Of a stretch of 64,000 nucleotides of DNA, positions 62,501 to 64,000 are shown in pieces. The stretch spans positions 31,808,378 through 31,872,377 of the forward strand of contig CM039462.1 of the NCBI GenBank assembly GCA_022414725.1, written 5' to 3'. The notes under the pieces were generated by a model. That model made no database searches and had not been told where the DNA came from. It saw only the letters and a program-made list of their open reading frames with translations. The position numbers and the translations under genes were made by a program. Positions within the stretch are counted from its first letter, which is position 1; each line of letters opens with the position of its first letter. The DNA is from Microglena sp. YARC. Its lineage: Eukaryota; Chlorophyta; Chlorophyceae; Chlamydomonadales; Chlamydomonadaceae.

Positions 62501-62868
62501 GGTGGTGCATCAGAAGCTGCATGCTTAAAAAGTTCTCACCTCCTCAGGGGTGGTCTTGGCCCAAGCAGGGGCAGACCTCCTGTAGGGCAGAGCTGAGGAG
62601 CTCATACCCTTTCCGTTTCCGTACCTAAGGAGCAGGGGGAGCAGAAGCACATGAGACAGAAAGAAATGAGACGCCAGGAGGCGTGGCCTCAGACAACCGA
62701 GACGAATACATTGATATCGAGGGAAGCGCGCAGAGCAACAACGCTATGGCAGCCACAAAGACAGGCCTCGTCAAATATGGCGGATTGCGCAATAACAGGT
62801 GTTTTCGAAGCAACTTGTCGAGCGACAATGGCTAGGGAATCGCTCGTGAGCACGTACATGCGACCCAT
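59522..62868 (-). CDS. RPS13: 40S ribosomal protein S13 (uS15)
   Basis: Complete six-exon gene, minus strand: 62868-62858, 62624-62540, 61869-61639, 60633-60571, 59922-59872 and 59536-59522. All introns are GT-AG, the phases agree, and the product is 151 residues, the usual length for cytosolic S13. Exon 1 is only 11 bases (ATGGGTCGCAT with donor GTACGT). The N-terminus reads [20 protein letters not shown]. The core has [55 protein letters not shown] and [20 protein letters not shown]. The last 15-base exon supplies TMVA and the stop. The protein belongs to the small ribosomal subunit and binds 18S rRNA. Both edges of exon 3 and the 5' edge of exon 4 have decoy copies in the introns, so correct splicing depends on choosing one of several similar junctions. 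Confidence 0.97.
60030..60560. repeat. CAGGCAGGCACCAG minisatellite in RPS13 intron 4
   Basis: Units of roughly 28-40 bp built from ACATACAGGCAGGCACCAGA and AGCGAAACAG / AGCAAAACAG, about 15 diverged copies. The array stops about ten bases before the exon at 60571. Confidence 0.85.
60634..60890 (-). repeat. 88 bp tandem copies of the RPS13 exon 4 acceptor edge
   Basis: The first bases of exon 4 plus its upstream intron (AACTTGGCGTCCTGGGGTA on plus) occur at 60623 (real), 60711 and 60798. Each is followed by GGAGAATTGGCAGATAGATG and TTTATTTTAT. The copies keep the AG acceptor but only about 12 bases of coding-like sequence. Confidence 0.85.
60900..61295. other. RPS13 intron 3 interior
   Basis: Mostly unique sequence with CAGCACAGCAC / CACAAGACAGC words at about 60985-61010 and 61135-61175. 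No exon was recognised. Confidence 0.5.
61296..61638 (-). repeat. Two decayed copies of the RPS13 exon 3 3' edge
   Basis: The final 60-70 bases of exon 3 with its donor end at 61639 (real), 61476 and 61312, about 163 bp apart. Copy 61476 reads [20 protein letters not shown]. Copy 61312 reads [20 protein letters not shown] with a Trp-Tyr change before the donor. Both keep GTGAGA donors but have no acceptor at their other end that would keep S13 in frame. Confidence 0.9.
61870..62330 (-). repeat. Three decayed copies of the RPS13 exon 3 5' edge
   Basis: The exon start (AG then GTCAAGGACATGATCAACAA) recurs with changes near 62118, 62210 (CAG then GTGAAGGTCATCGGCAACAA) and 62316 (CAG then ATCAAGGACATGATCATCAA). 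They are separated by GGGATGGGATGGGG-type repeats. All lie upstream of the real acceptor at 61871-61870. Confidence 0.8.
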
Positions 62869-63000
62869 TGTAGCAAAGTTTTAGCAAGGAAGGTTCACTT
62901 GCGTGTTTACAGAGAGAGGCAGATGCGTGAGGGCGGCGTCTCTTGTTTGTCAGGGAAGCTCCAACTCGCAGGCAGTACTGGACTGGCTTGGCTTGATGGT
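62869..63000 (-). promoter_or_regulatory. RPS13 upstream region
   Basis: Immediately upstream of the RPS13 ATG (62868), with no dispersed repeats until about 63300. No TATA box was identified. A tandem GTACTGGACTTGGCTTGATG lies near 62973-63022. Confidence 0.4.
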
Positions 63001-63299
63001 CCTGTACTGGACTTGGCTTGATGGGCCTCCTCGCGTTTTGGCGCCGAGGACCCCCACAGCCAGTGAGTGACTGGGCCAGTGGCTTTTTTTCGTTTTGCGG
63101 TAGCCAACATCTCGGCTGCTTGTTGGATATTTGGTTATTCGGGTGAGGAGAGATGGTATGTCATGGTGGATTTCGTTCCTAGGTCCCCAGCGTCGCAATA
63201 ACTTTGTAGCCCTCGAATTGTTGTTGGGGGTATGGTGCAGCAAATCTTCCTGCAAGGAATTGAGAAAGTAGAGACGTTGTCACATTACAAATCATGGGC

Positions 63300-63470
63300 T
63301 TAGCACCGGTATGTATGTATGTTACATTCCAGGGATAGTCCCAAATGCCCAATAGGCTAAAGGGACTTGCCCAACCGTGATAGGAAGGGCTCAAAAAGAA
63401 AAACACTGATGAACTGAACCCCCAAACAATCGTTTAACCCACGGGGGGGCTGAGTTCGGCTATGCTTTTA
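63300..63470 (-). mobile_element. SINE-like family A copy
   Basis: On the minus strand it runs from the GGTTAAACGATTGTTTGGGG head to the CCTTTAGCCTATTGGGCATT tail and ends in (ATAC)n at about 63306-63318. Orientation and tail agree with the other copies. Confidence 0.8.
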
Positions 63471-63477
63471 TTATGAT

Positions 63478-63780
63478 TGACCCAAGGCTTAGCCTTGAAC
63501 TTGGTTACATGGCTCCAGCAGCAATTTGGCTGCTCTTCGGATGTAATCGCTCAGCCAATTGTGCAATCAATCCAATCATGCATTGTATGTTGACATACCG
63601 GTATTCTGTGATAAAACCTCAGTCGTTTGTTTCGGAACAGAGTGTTTTTTCATTCAAGCAAACAGTGGGTAATATTTTGTAGGAGTGGCAACGCCATTCG
63701 AACTGAATCCTCGGTGTCATTGGTTTGTGTTGGGAGACCCATCTCCCGGGGTGAAACTCCTTTCACAACTTTTTTTTTTA
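63478..63780 (+). mobile_element. Family E element or fragments
   Basis: Contains GCCTTGAACTTGGTTACATG then CAGCAATTTGGCTGCTCTTC at 63490-63540, and GGAGTGGCAACGCCATTCGA then ACTGAATCCTCGG at 63680-63712. The same two segments occur together at 35445-35940 with the second one inverted. Confidence 0.5.
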
Positions 63781-63877
63781 AATGGGATACTGGGTTACTG
63801 CCCTTCTTGGTGGCAAGTTGTTGTAACTTGTAACTTGAACTCAAGCAAACAGTGTGATAATGGGATCCCGCACTGGC

Positions 63878-64000
63878 AGGGTACTTGAGGAGGACCCCGA
63901 GCTCTGCCGCCAGAGACGCAACCAATTGTATCAGGCCCCCCTGAATTGTAGAGCCTGCGTCCTGCAACGCACCGACCCTTCCTTCTGGACAACGGACCCT
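63878..64000 (-). mobile_element. Family D copy, cut by the window edge
   Basis: Starts GGGTACTTGAGGAGGACCCC on plus, with GACGCAACCAATTGTA and CCTGCGTCCTGCAACGCACC, matching the copy at 58664-58854 in the same orientation. Confidence 0.75.

Overview
This is nuclear DNA from a eukaryote, most likely a unicellular green alga. Genes are split into short exons with GT-AG introns. One gene encodes cytosolic ribosomal protein S13 (uS15). Two encode proteins with plastid-targeting N-termini, one of them with a thylakoid-lumen signal. Microsatellites, minisatellites and short interspersed elements fill most of the rest. My guess is a prasinophyte with a repeat-swollen genome (Cymbomonas-like); this is inference from gene content and repeat style, not a match. 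A run of exactly 1000 N marks a scaffold gap, and the array to its left carries many random-looking indels, so base accuracy there is poor. Layout: (1) 421-11740, minus, the 5' part (8 exons, 1225 codons) of a long coiled-coil protein gene that runs off the left edge. (2) 11741-16006, intergenic, with trinucleotide repeats and a fold-back element. (3) 16007-22306, minus, a complete 5-exon gene for a 159-residue DUF4399-type thylakoid-lumen protein. (4) 22307-22963, a 657 bp divergent promoter region. (5) 22964-32095, plus, a complete 5-exon gene for a 459-residue plastid membrane TPR protein. (6) 32096-38778, intergenic, dominated by a 2.6 kb element in which inverted ends enclose a CCGAATGCAA minisatellite. 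(7) 38779-44106, minus, isolated exons of an unidentified gene inside exon-carrying tandem repeats. (8) 44400-52560, satellite-like arrays around the gap. (9) 53021-53761, minus, N-lobe exons of a CMGC-like protein kinase with a possible in-frame TGA. (10) 54828-56126, plus, a frameshifted gene with a triplicated domain of unknown function. (11) 56127-59521, repeats. (12) 59522-62868, minus, complete RPS13 in 6 exons, 151 residues. (13) 62869-64000, RPS13 upstream region and repeats. The most unusual signal is that nearly every gene carries tandem, decaying copies of its own exon-intron junctions. The copied units span an exon edge plus adjacent intron and often have a near-constant period (154, 136, about 163 and 35 bp). 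They surround the one copy that still makes a full-length, in-frame protein. Many introns also carry AGGT at both ends. Together these suggest a genome in which short tandem duplication across splice junctions is a main source of repeats, decoy exons and perhaps new introns. The genes do not form a pathway. The two plastid genes share a divergent promoter, RPS13 is a housekeeping gene, and the coiled-coil and kinase genes are unconnected as far as the sequence shows.
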